A program made the position numbers and the translations under genes. A stretch of 64,000 nt of DNA from an uncultured bacterium (GTDB taxonomy: Bacteria; Patescibacteriota; Saccharimonadia; Saccharimonadales; Saccharimonadaceae). Shown piece after piece: positions 1-7,243 of this stretch. The notes below the pieces were generated by a model. That model was not told where the DNA came from. It saw nothing but the letters and a program-made list of their open reading frames with translations, and did not search any database. The stretch lies in NCBI GenBank assembly GCA_937863415.1, contig CALMFC010000005.1:1-64000 (forward strand). Direction: 5' to 3'. Position 1 is the stretch's first letter; the number at the start of each line of letters is the position of its first letter.

Positions 1-120
1 CGCCGGGGCCCTTATTGGACCCGGCGTGAAGAAGGATATGTAAAAGTATGTAGACGTGGAGACGACAACAGTAGGACGTAACACGCTAGATATAGCGTCT
101 ATGAGTTACACAAAACGCTA
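1..120. other. Window edge, possible end of an upstream gene
   Basis: Reading from base 2 gives a short open tail ending AGALIGPGVKKDM and a TAA at 41-43. Reading from base 1 gives a second open tail that stops at 79-81. Either could be the C-terminus of a gene cut by the window edge and I cannot choose. Bases 1-7 (CGCCGGG) and 20-26 (CCCGGCG) form an inverted repeat, but no T tract follows, so I do not call it a terminator. Nothing else is recognisable before murA. Confidence 0.25.
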
Positions 121-192
121 ATGCTAGCTTATTACTACGATATTAATAAAAATCATTTGATTATATATCATGGATGGTATATCATTGAATAC

Positions 193-1722
193 ATGAATCC
201 AGAAGATTACAAAGCCAAAATCGGCACTCTCATCCAAGAAACCCGTCAATCGCGCGGACTAACCCAAACTCAACTTGCCAAATCATTAGGCACTAGCCAA
301 AGTGCGATTAACCGTATCGAAAAAGGTGGTCAAAACATCAGTCTCGAAATGCTCGCTCGGATTAGCGAAGTCTTGTCCAGTGAACTGGTTATCTTGAACG
401 AATCAGGCAAAATTAACTTTCGAATTAACGGCGGCAACAAACTCTCTGGTGAAATCGAAGTCAAAACCAGTAAAAACGCGGCCGTTGGGCTGCTGTGTGC
501 AACATTACTAAACCGCGGCACTACTACACTTCGCCGCGTTGCACGTATCGAAGAGGTAAATCGAATTATCGAGGTCCTGCAGAGTATCGGGGTTAAAGTA
601 AAATGGCTAAACGATAACAATGACCTCGAGATTACTCCGCCAGCTCGGTTAAAACTAGATAATATTGACGTCAACGCCGCCAAGCGTACTCGGTCAATTA
701 TTATGTTCCTTGGTCCCCTGCTTCACCAATACAAGACATTTAAGATTCCTTTTGCTGGTGGCTGTAACCTGGGAACGCGCACCGTTGAACCGCACATGGT
801 AGGGCTGGCGCCATTCGGCCTAAGTGTCGAAGCCACTACTGATTATTATCAAGCTAGCGTCAATGCAAAACCAATCAATAGAACGATTCTGCTAACAGAA
901 CGAGGCGATACCGTGACAGAAAACGTCATTATGGCGGCGGCGCTTTATGATGGTACGACGACTATCCGAAACGCCAGCCCTAATTATATGGTTCAGGATG
1001 TTTGTTTTTATCTACAAAAGCTAGGTGTCAAAATTGACGGTATCGGCACTACCATTCTAACAATCCGCGGGGTTCGCAGCATTAATAAAAACGTCGAATA
1101 CTTCCCTAGTGAAGACCCAATCGAGGCTATGAGCTTAATCGCAGCAGGACTCGTGACAGACTCAGAAATCACAATCAAACGCGTCCCGATTGAATTTACC
1201 GAAATCGAACTAGCCATCCTCGAAGAAATGGGCCTAGAATACGAACGAACCAACGAATATAAAGCCCGTAATAACGAAACACGCCTAGTTGACTTAGTAA
1301 TCAAGCAATCAAAACTGCGTGCGCCCCAGGATAAACTTCACAGCATGCCATTCCCTGGTGTTAACATGGACAATCTACCATTCCTTGGATTGATTGCAAC
1401 AGTCGCCAAGGGTCGCACACTAGTGCATGACTGGTCATACGAAAACAGGGCTATTTACTTTACCGAACTAAGCAAGCTGAACGCCAACATCGAACTAGTC
1501 GATCCGCACCGCGTATACATCACTGGTCCAACTAAATGGAAGCCAGCAGACATAATCGCCCCGCCAGCCCTTCGTCCATCAGTAGTTATTTTACTAGCAA
1601 TGTTAGCCGCACCTGGCACATCAACCCTTAGAGATGTGTATTCAATTAACCGTGGTTACGAAGATTTTGCCAATCGCTTAAACGTTCTAGGCGCTAATAT
1701 CGAAACGGTTCGCGAAATTTAG
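193..1722 (+). CDS. murA: MurA-like UDP-GlcNAc 1-carboxyvinyltransferase with N-terminal HTH domain
   Basis: First committed step of peptidoglycan synthesis: transfer of enolpyruvate from PEP to UDP-GlcNAc in the cytoplasm. Residues about 5-62 are an XRE/Cro-type helix-turn-helix (QTQLAKSLGTSQSAINRIEKG). Residues about 75-505 are the EPSP-synthase fold. The SKNAA segment carries the Lys/Asn pair of MurA, the catalytic cysteine is kept in AGGCNLGTRTVEPH (Cys191), and the C-terminal arginine region reads ALRPSVV. The usual FPTDMQ segment is altered to FPGVNMDNLP, so the active-site aspartate appears shifted. I start at ATG 193 because the HTH begins there; ATG 121 would add 24 residues without domain sense. 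The ~510 aa length is explained by the HTH on a ~420 aa enzyme. A divergent MurA paralogue with altered specificity is possible. Confidence 0.85.
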   Translation: MNPEDYKAKIGTLIQETRQSRGLTQTQLAKSLGTSQSAINRIEKGGQNISLEMLARISEVLSSELVILNESGKINFRINGGNKLSGEIEVKTSKNAAVGLLCATLLNRGTTTLRRVARIEEVNRIIEVLQSIGVKVKWLNDNNDLEITPPARLKLDNIDVNAAKRTRSIIMFLGPLLHQYKTFKIPFAGGCNLGTRTVEPHMVGLAPFGLSVEATTDYYQASVNAKPINRTILLTERGDTVTENVIMAAALYDGTTTIRNASPNYMVQDVCFYLQKLGVKIDGIGTTILTIRGVRSINKNVEYFPSEDPIEAMSLIAAGLVTDSEITIKRVPIEFTEIELAILEEMGLEYERTNEYKARNNETRLVDLVIKQSKLRAPQDKLHSMPFPGVNMDNLPFLGLIATVAKGRTLVHDWSYENRAIYFTELSKLNANIELVDPHRVYITGPTKWKPADIIAPPALRPSVVILLAMLAAPGTSTLRDVYSINRGYEDFANRLNVLGANIETVREI

Positions 1723-2057
1723 GCGTAAGGGTTGTAGCCTCTAGTTGGTGGTTCGCGGAAACTGCGTTTTGGAATACCAACACCTCTACCCGGTGCTGCC
1801 GTCCTACTGTTACCCCCTGGACGAGTCGAGTTTGGTCTAGCAACTCTAGGTCGAGTAGGATTATATGTACTACCTAGCGTCGAACGCTGATAGCCGCCGA
1901 CTAATTTACGACTATTTTCTAATTTAATACGTTCCTCAAACGAAGTCGGGCTGACTGCGCCTAGTCGATCTCCGCTAGCAACTTTGGCAAAACCATGAGT
2001 GTGAAACGGAGTTGCGCCCGATTCTTCGTTTGTAACTATGTGTTTATTCATGTCCAT
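1719..2057 (-). CDS. Small basic Arg/Pro/Gly-rich protein, unknown
   Basis: A 112-residue protein that I do not recognise. The N-terminal half is mixed and polar (TPFHTHGFAKVASGDRLGAV). The C-terminal half is rich in Arg, Pro, Gly, Ser and Thr (RPRVARPNSTRPGG) and ends in GYNPYA, which suggests a disordered tail. No signal peptide or membrane segment is visible. An AGGA lies 11 nt before the ATG. Its stop overlaps the murA stop by 4 bp, tail to tail. The stable reading frame and Shine-Dalgarno support a real gene, but there is no domain match I can name. Confidence 0.55.
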   Translation of the reverse strand: MDMNKHIVTNEESGATPFHTHGFAKVASGDRLGAVSPTSFEERIKLENSRKLVGGYQRSTLGSTYNPTRPRVARPNSTRPGGNSRTAAPGRGVGIPKRSFREPPTRGYNPYA

Positions 2058-2146
2058 GTTTTTGTTTATCCTGTTATAACGCTACTATACTAAATTTTGA
2101 TTAAATCATCTACTACCTTAGGAGCGGCTTCAAGCCCCATCCCAAA

Positions 2147-2170
2147 CAAAAAAGTCCCACTGGGACTTCT
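2147..2170 (-). terminator. Intrinsic terminator after duplicated tRNA-His 3' end
   Basis: AAGTCCC / GGGACTT stem with a 3-nt loop, followed on the minus strand by a T run. Same sequence as the terminator of the intact tRNA-His gene. Confidence 0.75.
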
Positions 2171-2320
2171 TTATTTGGGGCGAATGATGGGGCTTGGTCA
2201 CGTTCCGCGACCCCGACACATCACGATAACGAGCATAGCTCGTTTCGGATGATGTCCTTGCGACCCGCCACCGGCGGGTCTCACCCACTACCTTAGGAGT
2301 GGATTCAAGCCCCATCCCAA

Positions 2321-2345
2321 ACAAAAAAGTCCCACTGGGACTTCT
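2321..2345 (-). terminator. Intrinsic terminator of tRNA-His
   Basis: AAGTCCC-AGT-GGGACTT followed by six T on the minus strand, directly after the encoded CCA. Confidence 0.8.
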
Positions 2346-2350
2346 TTATT

Positions 2351-2428
2351 TGGGGCGAATGATGGGGCTTGAACCCACTGCCTCCGGGACCACAACCCGG
2401 CGCTCTAACCAGATGAGCTACATCCGCC
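2351..2428 (-). tRNA. tRNA-His (GTG)
   Basis: Full cloverleaf. Acceptor GCGGATG pairs with CATTCGC. An extra G at -1 faces C73, the histidine identity element. The anticodon loop TTGTGGT holds GTG, the T-arm is GTGGG-TTCAAGC-CCCAT, and CCA is encoded. Confidence 0.97.
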
Positions 2429-2472
2429 AAACCTGAGACATTATAGCATGCAACTGAGGTCAAGACAACGAA

Positions 2473-2889
2473 CTAATGGGAGTGTTCGCTCGCTTCAGCA
2501 TCGGCTTTGGTGGCATGAACCGTTCCATGTGGATGTTCTGGTGGTGCGTATATCGAATATAGCTTGAGTGCTTCGTTACCATCGTTCGTAAGATTGTGCC
2601 ACATACCAGCTGGAACAAATACGACATCGTCGTGCGCTGCGCTCCAACTTTTCAAATCGTCTTTACTTGGCCCCATCTGCACCAAAGCGTGCCCAGACTC
2701 AATCCGCAGGAATTGATCGTGATCTTCGTGAACCTCTAGTCCGATATCGTGTCCCGGCTGAATCGCCATTAAAGTTGCCTGCAAATATCTGCCAGTCCAC
2801 AGCGTCGTACGATAGTTATTATTAGCTAGTGTGTCGTGTTCAATGTTGGTCACAAATGGATTTGGACCTTGGTCAGTTATATCATTCAT
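2473..2889 (-). CDS. Cupin-domain protein
   Basis: A 138-residue single-domain cupin. Motif 1 is GHDIGLEVHEDHDQFLRIESG, with two metal-ligand histidines and the following acidic residue. Motif 2 is VPAGMWHNLTN, with the third histidine. The family binds a divalent metal and covers mannose-6-phosphate-isomerase-like enzymes, dioxygenases and small-molecule sensors; the sequence alone does not give the substrate. The C-terminus is a His/Glu/Ala-rich tail. It sits alone between tRNA-His and tRNA-Gly and is divergent from tRNA-Gly. An AAAGGTG lies 13 nt upstream of ATG 2889, a rather distant Shine-Dalgarno. Confidence 0.85.
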   Translation of the reverse strand: MNDITDQGPNPFVTNIEHDTLANNNYRTTLWTGRYLQATLMAIQPGHDIGLEVHEDHDQFLRIESGHALVQMGPSKDDLKSWSAAHDDVVFVPAGMWHNLTNDGNEALKLYSIYAPPEHPHGTVHATKADAEASEHSH

Positions 2890-2930
2890 ACTTTAATTGT
2901 AACACCTTTACTGATATAATTATCTGGCAT

Positions 2931-3005
2931 GCGGGCGTCGTATAATGGCTAATATGCCTGCCTTCCAAGCAAGCGATGAGAGTTCGATTCTCTCCGCCCG
3001 CACCA
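2931..3005 (+). tRNA. tRNA-Gly (TCC)
   Basis: Acceptor GCGGGCG/CGCCCGC, anticodon loop CTTCCAA with TCC, T-arm GAGAG-TTCGATT-CTCTC, encoded CCA. The anticodon stem contains one C·A mismatch (28-42). A TATAAT at 2915-2920 is a likely -10. The 3' end of this gene is copied several times downstream (6960-7662). Confidence 0.93.
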
Positions 3006-3017
3006 TTGTAGACTTAG

Positions 3018-3037
3018 AGACTCTTCGGAGTCTTTTT
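3018..3037 (+). terminator. Intrinsic terminator of tRNA-Gly
   Basis: AGACTC-TTCG-GAGTCT stem-loop followed by TTTT, 13 nt after the encoded CCA. Confidence 0.85.
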
Positions 3038-3096
3038 GTATCTGTTCAGGCTCGGTTCTAACCTTTTCTAGTGCTACTCGGAACTGTTTAGCGTTG

Positions 3097-3861
3097 TCAG
3101 CTATGGGTTGAAGCCACTCGATACGTGTTACTCGTCTTACTCTTATAGTGCCACAAAGTGTGTCGCTTTTCGTTGAGATATAGTTGGAGATTTCTGTTTC
3201 GAGTGATTATTATGCCTGCTTTATATTTAACACTACGGCTCGACTTGGCAATTTTTTGCTGCACTTTCTTATCCAAGACAGCAAACATCGCAAATGGTCG
3301 TGTATAAAACGTAATCATGTCTTTCGGAATTTCAACCAACTCATCACCCCTAAATGCCCCAGCAAGTGTCTTGTCGTAAGTAAAACCCTTGAGTTCTATC
3401 AACTCATCTAATGCAAGTTTGAAAAAATACTCCCAAAACATCGGGTGATAATTGAAACGAGTAGAATCACCGTAGAGGTCTCTCCATCTGATAGTGAAGT
3501 TATACCCGTAATCATTCTTATACTGTTTGGTGACTGCATTCCAGAACTTATCCATATCTTCGACTGGTACTGCGATACTGTCTATGTAGCTGGACAATTC
3601 ATCTCTGAATCGCTGATGATCCACATTGTTGATTACATACTTTATTGATTTCCCGTCTTTTAGCGTGTTTACGCTGAAGTAGCCAGCTTGTTGGTATTCG
3701 TGTAACGCTGTCTCAAATTTTGCCGAGTCATCGTATGGGAAATAGTGGGACATAGCCTTCTGTGTAAGAGCTTCATCTTCCAGGTCTTGGGGAGCAAATA
3801 ATAATCTACCAAATAGGTAAAGCTTCTCTTCTGGCCAACGATACTGTATATCCATCTTCAT
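3097..3861 (-). CDS. Hypothetical protein, island gene
   Basis: 254 residues, soluble, charged and aromatic-rich (for example FWEYFFKLALDELIEL, MITFYTRPFAMFAVLD). No signal peptide, membrane helix or motif that I recognise. The C-terminal third is basic. It is the first gene beyond tRNA-Gly, transcribed toward the tRNA, and lies inside the stretch bounded by copies of the tRNA-Gly 3' end, so it is probably accessory cargo. The start could be ATG 3861 or the ATG two codons later; the Shine-Dalgarno is weak (GAG). Its function is unknown. Confidence 0.6.
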   Translation of the reverse strand: MKMDIQYRWPEEKLYLFGRLLFAPQDLEDEALTQKAMSHYFPYDDSAKFETALHEYQQAGYFSVNTLKDGKSIKYVINNVDHQRFRDELSSYIDSIAVPVEDMDKFWNAVTKQYKNDYGYNFTIRWRDLYGDSTRFNYHPMFWEYFFKLALDELIELKGFTYDKTLAGAFRGDELVEIPKDMITFYTRPFAMFAVLDKKVQQKIAKSSRSVKYKAGIIITRNRNLQLYLNEKRHTLWHYKSKTSNTYRVASTHS

Positions 3862-3919
3862 CTCTGCATATTTTCTAACAAACCCACTGATATCGCAAAC
3901 TCAAACGGTTTAGTTATGG

Positions 3920-4068
3920 TATAATCATCTTGTCTAAATATCAAAACAAATCGGAACGCATTTTTGCGGTTCGCCATTGAAAATGGCACCGCGTAAGCAT
4001 CTTGGCGAAAGCCGATTTGTGAATGGTAGTTAGACACCTCGCGGTGTCATTTCTAATTTACGGAGTTT
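3920..4068 (+). promoter_or_regulatory. Promoter and structured 5' leader
   Basis: TATAAT at 3920-3925 starts a leader that folds well by eye. A closing stem pairs AAATCGG (3948-3954) with CCGATTT (4012-4018). Inside it lie a hairpin AACGCA/TGCGGTT, a perfect GCCATT-GAA-AATGGC hairpin and a GGC-GAAA-GCC hairpin. A separate hairpin GACACC-TCGC-GGTGTC follows. It precedes a short leader ORF and a membrane-protein gene. It matches no riboswitch class I can name; a cis-regulatory RNA or an island-borne ncRNA are both possible. Confidence 0.5.
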
Positions 4069-4071
4069 TTT

Positions 4072-4107
4072 ATGGCAATAATCACAGATTTGCAAAGTAA
4101 GGAATAA
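4072..4107 (+). CDS. Possible 11-aa leader peptide
   Basis: ATG followed by MAIITDLQSKE and TAA. A CGGAG lies 7 nt upstream. It sits between the folded leader and the Shine-Dalgarno of the 4129 gene, the usual place for a translated leader, but there is no run of a single amino acid that would point to attenuation. Confidence 0.3.
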   Translation: MAIITDLQSKE

Positions 4108-4128
4108 TCATAGGTAAGGAGAACGGTC

Positions 4129-4587
4129 ATGGCTGATCAAAATAACAACGATACGCATCACAAGAAAACCAGACCCCTAGACGATTCACAACACAGCGGC
4201 TGGGGAAGTATGGTTGGGCTGATTGTATTTGGCATATTATGGTGTGGTCTTGTATGGCTATTCTTAAACTGGCTTGGTCATTGGATGCTTGATAGCAATG
4301 TCGCATTATTTAGAGGGCTTGGCGTATTAGTCATGTTTGGTAGTATCTTTATAACCTACCTCATTTTTTACCAAGGTAGCATGATGGAGCCAAGAAAAGA
4401 GCTGGCTCGCCAACGAGCGAACGGTCAGGTGCCTTTACTATCCACGTTGCAGTCTACACTGGTATTCATACTATATATATTGTGGGTTCCAGCCATAATC
4501 TTCGCTATAGTTACTGGTGTAAACGCATACACATACATTCACAGCGATAACACAGACTCCAGCTATGTTTCGCCTGAGTCTCGATAA
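4129..4587 (+). CDS. Three-helix membrane protein, unknown
   Basis: 152 residues. A polar His/Asn-rich N-terminus of about 27 residues is followed by hydrophobic segments at roughly 28-48, 60-82 and 108-130 and a short polar tail. Strong Shine-Dalgarno (TAAGGAG, 8 nt before ATG 4129). No family is recognised. It is followed 20 bp later by a secreted G5-like protein on the same strand, so the two are probably co-transcribed and act at the cell envelope. Confidence 0.65.
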   Translation: MADQNNNDTHHKKTRPLDDSQHSGWGSMVGLIVFGILWCGLVWLFLNWLGHWMLDSNVALFRGLGVLVMFGSIFITYLIFYQGSMMEPRKELARQRANGQVPLLSTLQSTLVFILYILWVPAIIFAIVTGVNAYTYIHSDNTDSSYVSPESR

Positions 4588-4607
4588 TATGTAACGGTTC
4601 TGAAATT

Positions 4608-5306
4608 ATGAGTAAAGAAAAGCCAATTAGAAAAAAGGCACTCACACATAGCAAGCTACGTAGCATTATTAAGTATAAATACGCACCACGAAAGATCGTA
4701 CTTGTTATAATTGTAATTGTATTTTGTTTGAGCGCTGTAGTGTTAGCCATACACGCTATCTACAAACCTATCAATCAAGTTTCAACAGAAAAGTCTACCG
4801 CCGGCACAGATATTATTCCTGTTGTCACATCTCCACAACAAGACATACATGTACAGCAACCATCAACCGAGTCATCTACGCCTACATCTACCAGCTCCAA
4901 CTCCACTACTCCGCCTACTGGGGAAGACTGTAAGACAGTTGTCACACCGCACCCAACAGTCTACGAAGATACTAACTCAATGCCGTCTGGTAAAACATCA
5001 GTTAAGATGACTGGATCCGATGGGATGTACATAACCTGTAAGAGTGGCGGCTCGTACTTAGTGTCTCAACCAACCACTGAAGTGCTCTGGCGTGGTACAG
5101 GTCCAACCGCCGAGGAGGAGGCTCAGCAGAATCAACAGGCATACGATCTGGCATACAGTACGTGTCGAAGTAAATATAACACTGCCTACGCCCAAGCTTA
5201 TCAGCAACTGACATCGCAGGGCGTTCAAGGTTCGCAAGCAACGAGCGGAGCTACCACTGCTGGCAACCAAGCTTACAATAGTTGCATGAGTAGCTATGGC
5301 TATTAA
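4608..5306 (+). CDS. Membrane-anchored surface protein with G5-like domain
   Basis: 232 residues. A basic N-terminus and one hydrophobic segment (about residues 28-49) form a type II anchor. A Ser/Thr/Pro linker (about 55-105) follows, then a domain at about 106-166 whose pattern HPTVYED...MPSGKTSVKMTGSDG...TTEVLWRGTG resembles the G5 domain seen in wall-associated proteins. The C-terminal 65 residues are Gln/Ala/Tyr-rich with two cysteines. G5 domains are linked to peptidoglycan or glycan binding; here that is inference from pattern alone. Same strand as the membrane protein 20 bp upstream. Confidence 0.65.
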   Translation: MSKEKPIRKKALTHSKLRSIIKYKYAPRKIVLVIIVIVFCLSAVVLAIHAIYKPINQVSTEKSTAGTDIIPVVTSPQQDIHVQQPSTESSTPTSTSSNSTTPPTGEDCKTVVTPHPTVYEDTNSMPSGKTSVKMTGSDGMYITCKSGGSYLVSQPTTEVLWRGTGPTAEEEAQQNQQAYDLAYSTCRSKYNTAYAQAYQQLTSQGVQGSQATSGATTAGNQAYNSCMSSYGY

Positions 5307-5356
5307 AATACAGGCAGAGGGAATGGTGTCTTACAACATCGTGTACACTTAAACTA

Positions 5357-5783
5357 ATGGACAAATACCCATATAAATATCTATCTCGATATAGATGGAG
5401 TCCTTCTTGCCAATGAGGACAATCTAGCTATTGGTGCGAGTGAGTTTATTAAGTATGCTGCCGACAACTTTAATGTCTATTGGCTTACCACCCACTGCAT
5501 GGATGGTGACCCCGACCACGCTATCAACTACGTTCAGCGGGCAACCGACGAGAACTTGCGTCCATACTTACAAAAATTCAAGCCAGTTAGCTGGAGCACT
5601 GCAAAGACGGAGGCGATAGATTTCTCAAAGCCTTTCCTGTGGTTCGATGATGACTGCTACAGCGACGAACGCCTGGCTTTGAATGAGCATAATGCCTTTC
5701 GCTCTTGGATTGAGGTAGACTTGGCTAAGTACCCCGACCAACTAACTTACGAACTAAAACTACTAGAAGCACTTGCCAAGTAG
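5357..5783 (+). pseudogene. HAD-like phosphatase, start disrupted by a one-base shift
   Basis: From 5373 one frame reads INIYLDIDGVLLANED, a clean HAD motif I (DxDG), then WLTTHCMDG and later FLWFDDDC, the acidic motif IV, ending at TAG 5781-5783. This resembles the small HAD domain of the SAK-type family. That frame has no ATG, GTG or TTG before 5499, past motif I. The only nearby ATG (5357) is one base out of frame: dropping one G of ATGG would give MTNTHINIYLDIDG. So it is either a genuine frameshift, an assembly indel, or translated from an unusual start. The product would be about 141 aa. Confidence 0.55.
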
Positions 5784-5800
5784 TCGGGTTTTCGACTTTT
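5782..5800. terminator. Terminator between convergent genes
   Basis: AGTCG-GGTTTT-CGACT followed by TTTTTC, lying between the HAD-like gene and the convergent DUF3761 gene. Confidence 0.6.
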
Positions 5801-5819
5801 TCAAATGCATTCTTAGGTG

Positions 5820-6290
5820 TTACTCTAACACCTTCTCGTAGTAAGCTTCTTTAGCTGGCGAGTCTATGATGGTTTTTGTGCTGGTCTTTGGGACGCTACT
5901 ATATCGAGGAGCGTTCCATTGAGCTACACCACCATGATGCGAACACGCACCCCGACCGGTAGCACACGAGGGTGAATAAGTGCCATCATTACATAGCGTG
6001 CAGTATCCAACTACTTCTTTTTCGTAGGTTGTCACAGTCTCGGTGTGGCTTTTTTCTGGGACGGTGGGGTGATAGATATATGTAGAATAGCTAATGCCGT
6101 CAACGGTACAGTCAGACGTAACTGTTGTGCCGTCACAGACGGGCTTTTTCTTTGGTACTGGCTGTGTAATATTGCTAGAGTTAGTAGCTTTATTTGTAAC
6201 CGAGCTTGAGGTCTCTGGGTTAGATTGTGAAGAAAATGCCACAATCAAAAGAGCTACTATTGAAATAATAACAACCACAGCTCGTTTCAT
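5820..6290 (-). CDS. Secreted DUF3761-like protein
   Basis: 156 residues. It begins MKRAVVVIISIVALLIVAF, a signal peptide or membrane anchor. A Ser/Thr/Asn-rich linker follows, then a cysteine-containing region with CDGTTVTSDC. The segment CTLCNDGTYSPSCATGRGACSHHGGVAQW (about residues 97-125) matches the DUF3761 pattern (DGTYS...G.CSHHGGV). It is probably exported and disulfide-stabilised. It is transcribed convergently with the HAD-like gene and is part of the island of small envelope proteins after tRNA-Gly. The molecular role of DUF3761 is not known. Confidence 0.7.
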   Translation of the reverse strand: MKRAVVVIISIVALLIVAFSSQSNPETSSSVTNKATNSSNITQPVPKKKPVCDGTTVTSDCTVDGISYSTYIYHPTVPEKSHTETVTTYEKEVVGYCTLCNDGTYSPSCATGRGACSHHGGVAQWNAPRYSSVPKTSTKTIIDSPAKEAYYEKVLE

Positions 6291-6322
6291 AAGATACTTA
6301 TAACATATTTATAGGATAAATG

Positions 6323-6661
6323 CTAGCAGTTCTCTTCTATATAAGCTGTTACGCCTTCATTGAATGAGTCCGAGTAACTATCCCAGTATTCGTCACCAGA
6401 GCTGTATTCATAACAGACATCGTTATCATAGCCCCATTCATATCCTGCTTCGTGACCAGAGCAATCGTCGCTACATTCGTAGCCGTAAAATTCTTCAGGC
6501 TCTTCGTAATAACTATCGTCCTCTACAGAAGATTCGTAGCTGTTGTTGTATTCATTTGTTGAAGAGTTGCTTGACCCACTCGAAGATAAGAATAGCCATC
6601 CAAAGAATATGATTATGCCAATAACCGCTAATGTACCACCATGCTCTTCTAGCCAATCCAT
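6323..6661 (-). CDS. Membrane-anchored acidic Tyr/Ser/Cys-rich protein
   Basis: 112 residues. One hydrophobic helix at about 11-27, then an acidic, tyrosine- and serine-rich exposed region. The C-terminal half (YECSDDCSGHEAGYEWGYDN) has the C-x3-C-SGHEAGYEW pattern found in small bacterial envelope proteins; I know no named function. It lies 33 bp upstream of the DUF3761 gene on the same strand, so the two probably form a transcript. Four cysteines suggest an exported fold. Confidence 0.6.
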   Translation of the reverse strand: MDWLEEHGGTLAVIGIIIFFGWLFLSSSGSSNSSTNEYNNSYESSVEDDSYYEEPEEFYGYECSDDCSGHEAGYEWGYDNDVCYEYSSGDEYWDSYSDSFNEGVTAYIEENC

Positions 6662-6960
6662 ACTGGCTTTAATATACCAGAAAATCGTTGAACCTCTTTA
6701 TAGGACATTGTGTCAATCGCAGGCTAGGGCATATCTTATGCATATACAACCAAGTTCTGTTCTTCTTTGAGGTATCGACAATCTGTTTTTATAGATTATT
6801 GGGGGCATGGTCATAATGGGGTTAAAAGGGTCTCGAAACTACCGCCCCCCTGGGAACTATGTAGGATCAGCCCCTAGGTAGGGTTATAGCAGGGTATCGG
6901 TGGGCTTGATATTACCCCTGTTACGTAGTAGAATAATCCAGAAGTGCGGTTCTTACTTCG
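6662..6960. other. Intergenic stretch with one long hairpin
   Basis: No convincing gene. A possible structured segment pairs GGGGGC at 6801-6806 with GCCCCC near 6844-6850 and GGT with ACC inside it. GC-rich lines follow to 6900. It does not fold as a tRNA and matches no RNA family that I know. Confidence 0.3.
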
Positions 6961-7154
6961 TTGAGAATCCCGCACCAATAAAAATACCGTACCCTGTGTA
7001 CGATATTTTTATTGGTAGGAGCTGTGAATCTAACTCTCATCGTAAATTCGCTCCAGCGAATTGGATGAGAAGTTCGATAACAAGGAGCAGGACAGAAATG
7101 TTTACTTTTCTGAACGCGACGCAGTTATACAAAGTATTCTCTCCGCCCGCACCA
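6940..7154 (+). repeat. tRNA-Gly trailer module, copy 1
   Basis: A degenerate tRNA-Gly 3' end (CCCGCACCA ending 6977) runs into a terminator-like hairpin (to 7015), then an antisense T-arm (GAATCTAACTCTCATCG, 7026-7042), a hairpin ATTCGCT/AGCGAAT, a T-arm strand GATGAGAAGTTCGAT, a ~56-nt insert, and a clean copy of the tRNA-Gly 3' end ATTCTCTCCGCCCGCACCA (7136-7154). Bases 6974-7079 recur at 7531-7636 with one mismatch. Confidence 0.8.
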
Positions 7155-7165
7155 GATATTATAAG

Positions 7166-7192
7166 AGACGTCAGAACTTCTGACGTCTTTTG
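7166..7192 (+). terminator. Terminator after tRNA-Gly 3' copy 1
   Basis: Stem AGACGTCAGAA / TTCTGACGTCT followed by TTTT. It differs in sequence from the terminator of the intact tRNA-Gly gene. Confidence 0.8.
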
Positions 7193-7193
7193 T

Positions 7194-7222
7194 TTGATTA
7201 TTATTGAAGTTGATTCTATAAT
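7194..7222 (+). promoter_or_regulatory. Sigma70-type promoter
   Basis: TTGATT (7194-7199), 17-nt spacer, TATAAT (7217-7222), upstream of the 85-aa gene at 7244. Confidence 0.75.
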
Positions 7223-7243
7223 CAATTCGAACAAGGAGTGTGT

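Larger units (their letters stand above)
2112..2350 (-). repeat. tRNA-His trailer module: duplicated 3' end, terminator and type 1 insert
   Basis: About 85 bp is repeated directly (2112-2196 and 2287-2371). Read on the minus strand after tRNA-His, the order is: terminator; antisense T-arm (2298-2313); hairpin loop; T-arm strand AGTGGGT (2283-2289); an 87-nt insert starting GAGACCCGCC and ending GTGACC (2196-2282); a 20-nt copy of the tRNA-His 3' end with CCA (2176-2195); and a second terminator. A further decayed antisense T-arm follows at 2121-2141. The 3' copy cannot be a tRNA by itself because it lacks everything 5' of the T-loop. Confidence 0.8.

Noticed and set aside
330-683. Long antisense open frames inside murA, rny, ftsH, dnaK and dnaJ
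   Set aside because: They are shadows of the real genes: no ribosome site, low-complexity Ser/Arg/Leu composition, and full overlap with well-identified proteins.
2196-2282. Group I or group II intron in tRNA genes
   Set aside because: The inserts are ~50-100 nt, lack domain V or a P7-like core, and sit in partial tRNA copies rather than interrupting the intact tRNA genes.
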